From Rubrobacter sp. (GTDB lineage: Bacteria > Actinomycetota > Rubrobacteria > Rubrobacterales > Rubrobacteraceae): DNA of 8,501 nt. Of this stretch, positions 6,841-8,501 are shown one piece after another. Below the pieces are notes generated by a model. That model saw nothing but the letters and a program-made list of their open reading frames with translations. It was not told where the DNA came from and did no database searches. The position numbers and the translations under genes are program-made. Numbering within the stretch: the stretch's first letter is position 1; the number at the start of each line of letters is the position of its first letter. The stretch covers positions 1 through 8,501 of the forward strand of contig JADDPM010000095.1 of NCBI GenBank assembly GCA_016781885.1, given 5' to 3'.

Positions 6841-6853
6841 GTACTGCTAATCA

Positions 6854-7585
6854 TCAGTCGCGCCCAGCCTCGACGATCTTGTCGGCGAGAGCACCGGGGT
6901 TAGAGAACATGACCTCATGGCTGCCCGGCATCTGCACGAGCCTGTACAGGCCGAGCCGCTGAGACATCCGGGGGTGCCACCCCCACTCGCCCGGGGGCAG
7001 AGCGGTATCTTCCGTGCAGTTGAGGTAGCTCTTAGGGATCTGAAGCCCGTAGAACGCGGTTAGGTCGGGCTTGTCCTTGAACGGCACGTACGGCTCCGGG
7101 GAGATGTGCTCATAGGAGGATCGGGCAAGCTCCTCGTCAGCGTCGTTAATGAACGCCTCCCGCCAGATCGGGTACGGCAGCATGACCGTGTTGTCACCGG
7201 ATGCTGCGGCAAGCTGGCTGAACAACTCGCGGTAGTGAGGAGGGCACTCGTCGAGCAGTGAGTTGCCGTTCTCCGGTACAAAGGCACTCCAAAAGATCAG
7301 GCGTCGGATGCGGTCGGGCATCTCCTCGGCCACCTTTGCGATGACCGTGCCGCCGAAGCTGTGACCCAGCAGTACGAAGTCGCGCAGGTCGTTCTCGACT
7401 ACGTAGTCGACGATTGACCTCACGCAGTCGGCGTGGGTAACATCCTTGTTCACGCCCTTGCCATGACCCGCGATGGTCGGGGTGTGGCCAGTATGTCCTT
7501 TGCTTCGCAGGTGGTCGGCTACCGGGTTCCACAGAGCTCCGTCGTGCCACGAGCCGTGGATCAGGACGAAGGTGTACTCGGGCAT
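6854..7585 (-). CDS. Alpha/beta hydrolase, esterase/hydroxynitrile-lyase-like
   Basis: This 243-residue single-domain alpha/beta hydrolase has the oxyanion-hole motif LIHGSWHDGALW (8-19), nucleophile S76 in LLGHSFGG, probable acid D193 in CTEDTALP and H223 in MPGSHEVMFSNP. The pattern near the histidine and the overall size match the family that holds plant methyl-salicylate esterases (SABP2), hydroxynitrile lyases and bacterial EstC-like esterases. No signal peptide is seen, so it is cytoplasmic. The ATG is preceded by AAAGGA with an 8-nt spacer, and that site overlaps the stop codon of the acyl-CoA dehydrogenase gene 12 nt upstream, indicating co-transcription. The gene ends with tandem TGA codons. 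In this setting it could release an aromatic acid from an ester, or hydrolyse a ring-cleavage intermediate; the sequence does not decide. Confidence 0.87.
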   Translation of the reverse strand: MPEYTFVLIHGSWHDGALWNPVADHLRSKGHTGHTPTIAGHGKGVNKDVTHADCVRSIVDYVVENDLRDFVLLGHSFGGTVIAKVAEEMPDRIRRLIFWSAFVPENGNSLLDECPPHYRELFSQLAAASGDNTVMLPYPIWREAFINDADEELARSSYEHISPEPYVPFKDKPDLTAFYGLQIPKSYLNCTEDTALPPGEWGWHPRMSQRLGLYRLVQMPGSHEVMFSNPGALADKIVEAGRD

Positions 7586-7597
7586 AATGCTATTCCT

Positions 7598-8501
7598 TTA
7601 TCTTGTTTGCATTTCTGCCCCGGCAACAGCATGCGCTGCCAGGGCCTGACGCGCGATGATGACCTTTTGCACCTCGGAGGCGCCCTCGTAGATCCTCAAG
7701 GCCCGGATCTCGCGGTAGAGTCGCTCCACGGGATGGCCAGAGACCACGCCATGCCCGCCGAAGATCTGGACCGCATCGTCGATCACCCGCTGCGCAGTCT
7801 CAGTGGCGTGCAGCTTCGCCATCGCCGCCTCGCGGCTAACCCGGTCAGCGACGCAGTCTTTGGTCCAGGCGGCACGGTAGACGAGGAGCGCGCTCGCATC
7901 GACCCCGAGCGCCATGTCTGCGAGCTTGCCCTGCACCATCTGCAACTCGCTCATCGGTGCGCCAAACAAGTGTCGGTTCGCAGTGCGCTCCAGCGCCTCG
8001 TCGAGCGCCCGGCGCGCGAACCCTAAAGCTGCGGCGCCCACCGTCGAGCGGAACACGTCCAGCGTCGCCATCGCTACCTTGAAGCCTTGACCAGGCACGC
8101 TGAGCAGGTGACTCTTTGGCACCCGGCAACCGGCAAACTTGAGCGTCGCCAGCGGGTGCGGCGCGATCACGGGTATGCGCTCAGAGACCTCCAAACCCGG
8201 CGTCTCAGCGTCGACGACAAACGCGCTCAAGCCCTTTGCGCCCGGCGCCTCGCCGGTGCGCGCGAACACCGTGTAGAAGTCCGCCAGCCCGCCGTTAGAG
8301 ATCCAGGTCTTCACGCCGTCTATCACGTAGTGGTCGCCGTCCTCAACCGCTGTCGTGGTGAGCGAAGCCACGTCGGAGCCCGCCTCCGGCTCGGAGAGCG
8401 CGAAGGCGGCAATCTTCTCTCCCTGACGCACCCCCGGCAGGTAACGTGCCTTGTGCTCCTCCGATCCGAAGAGCGAGATCGCGCCGCTCCCCAACCCTTG
8501 C
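7598..8501 (-). CDS. Acyl-CoA dehydrogenase, N-terminus beyond the window (partial)
   Basis: About 300 residues of the middle and C-terminal parts of an FAD-dependent acyl-CoA dehydrogenase are present. The frame is still open at position 8501, so the start lies outside the window and roughly the first 80-90 residues of a normal 380-residue protein are missing. The visible signatures are GSEEHKARYLPG, then AAFALSEPEAGSD (flavin region), KTWISNGG, the helical FRSTVGAAALGFARRALDEA stretch, IFGGHGV and the catalytic glutamate in RIYEGASEVQ. It differs clearly from the glutaryl-CoA-dehydrogenase-like enzyme at 2959-4083 and looks more like a short-chain or cyclic acyl-CoA dehydrogenase. It is the first visible gene of the right block and ends 12 nt before the alpha/beta hydrolase. 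Its likely role is oxidation of a CoA ester formed after the aromatic ring is attacked, which is an inference from the neighbours. Confidence 0.92.
   Translation of the reverse strand, partial: QGLGSGAISLFGSEEHKARYLPGVRQGEKIAAFALSEPEAGSDVASLTTTAVEDGDHYVIDGVKTWISNGGLADFYTVFARTGEAPGAKGLSAFVVDAETPGLEVSERIPVIAPHPLATLKFAGCRVPKSHLLSVPGQGFKVAMATLDVFRSTVGAAALGFARRALDEALERTANRHLFGAPMSELQMVQGKLADMALGVDASALLVYRAAWTKDCVADRVSREAAMAKLHATETAQRVIDDAVQIFGGHGVVSGHPVERLYREIRALRIYEGASEVQKVIIARQALAAHAVAGAEMQTR

Noticed and set aside
7598..8494. TTG at 8494 as start of the right-edge acyl-CoA dehydrogenase
   Set aside because: The frame remains open to the window edge and the protein would lack its N-terminal helical domain, so the gene is truncated by the window.

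Overview
All eight recognisable genes lie on the minus strand, so the biological reading order runs from the right edge to the left. The DNA is GC-rich, genes are tightly packed, and several CoA-thioester enzymes sit together, as in an aerobic aromatic- or acyl-degrading soil bacterium. High GC combined with frequent ATA isoleucine codons in the left-hand genes suggests an actinobacterial lineage of the Rubrobacter/Thermoleophilia type. That is a weak inference; no rRNA or other marker gene is present.

Right block (about 4230-8501), in transcription order: an acyl-CoA dehydrogenase cut by the window edge; an alpha/beta hydrolase of the esterase/hydroxynitrile-lyase kind; an aryl-CoA ligase resembling 2-aminobenzoate-CoA (anthranilate-CoA) ligase; a 4-hydroxybenzoyl-CoA-type thioesterase; and a small RidA-family protein. 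Ligase, thioesterase, RidA-like protein and acyl-CoA dehydrogenase together look like part of an aerobic aryl-CoA pathway for anthranilate or salicylate. The expected monooxygenase/reductase is not in the window and would have to lie beyond position 8501. The ligase would activate the aromatic acid, the dehydrogenase would act on the ring-reduced CoA ester, the thioesterase would recycle CoA from dead-end esters, and the RidA-like protein may deal with an enamine intermediate.

Left block (about 124-4155), after a short gap holding a possible promoter: a glutaryl-CoA-dehydrogenase-like enzyme, an MBL-fold hydrolase and an adenine-deaminase-like amidohydrolase. They are separated by only 3 nt each and form a tight operon of unknown overall purpose. 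The amidohydrolase keeps the metal-binding residues but lacks two signature motifs of true adenine deaminases. By hand count, ATA makes up about 25 of 69 isoleucine codons in this block against about 5 of 61 in the right block, so the two blocks probably have different histories.

No RNA gene, insertion sequence, CRISPR array or phage gene is visible. The only notable non-coding structure is a perfect 10-bp inverted repeat combined with a 7-bp-periodic repeat between the hydrolase and ligase genes. I see no wholly novel system; the best leads are the divergent amidohydrolase, the RidA-like protein without its catalytic arginine, and an acyl-CoA dehydrogenase gene that has an excellent ribosome-binding site but no standard start codon.
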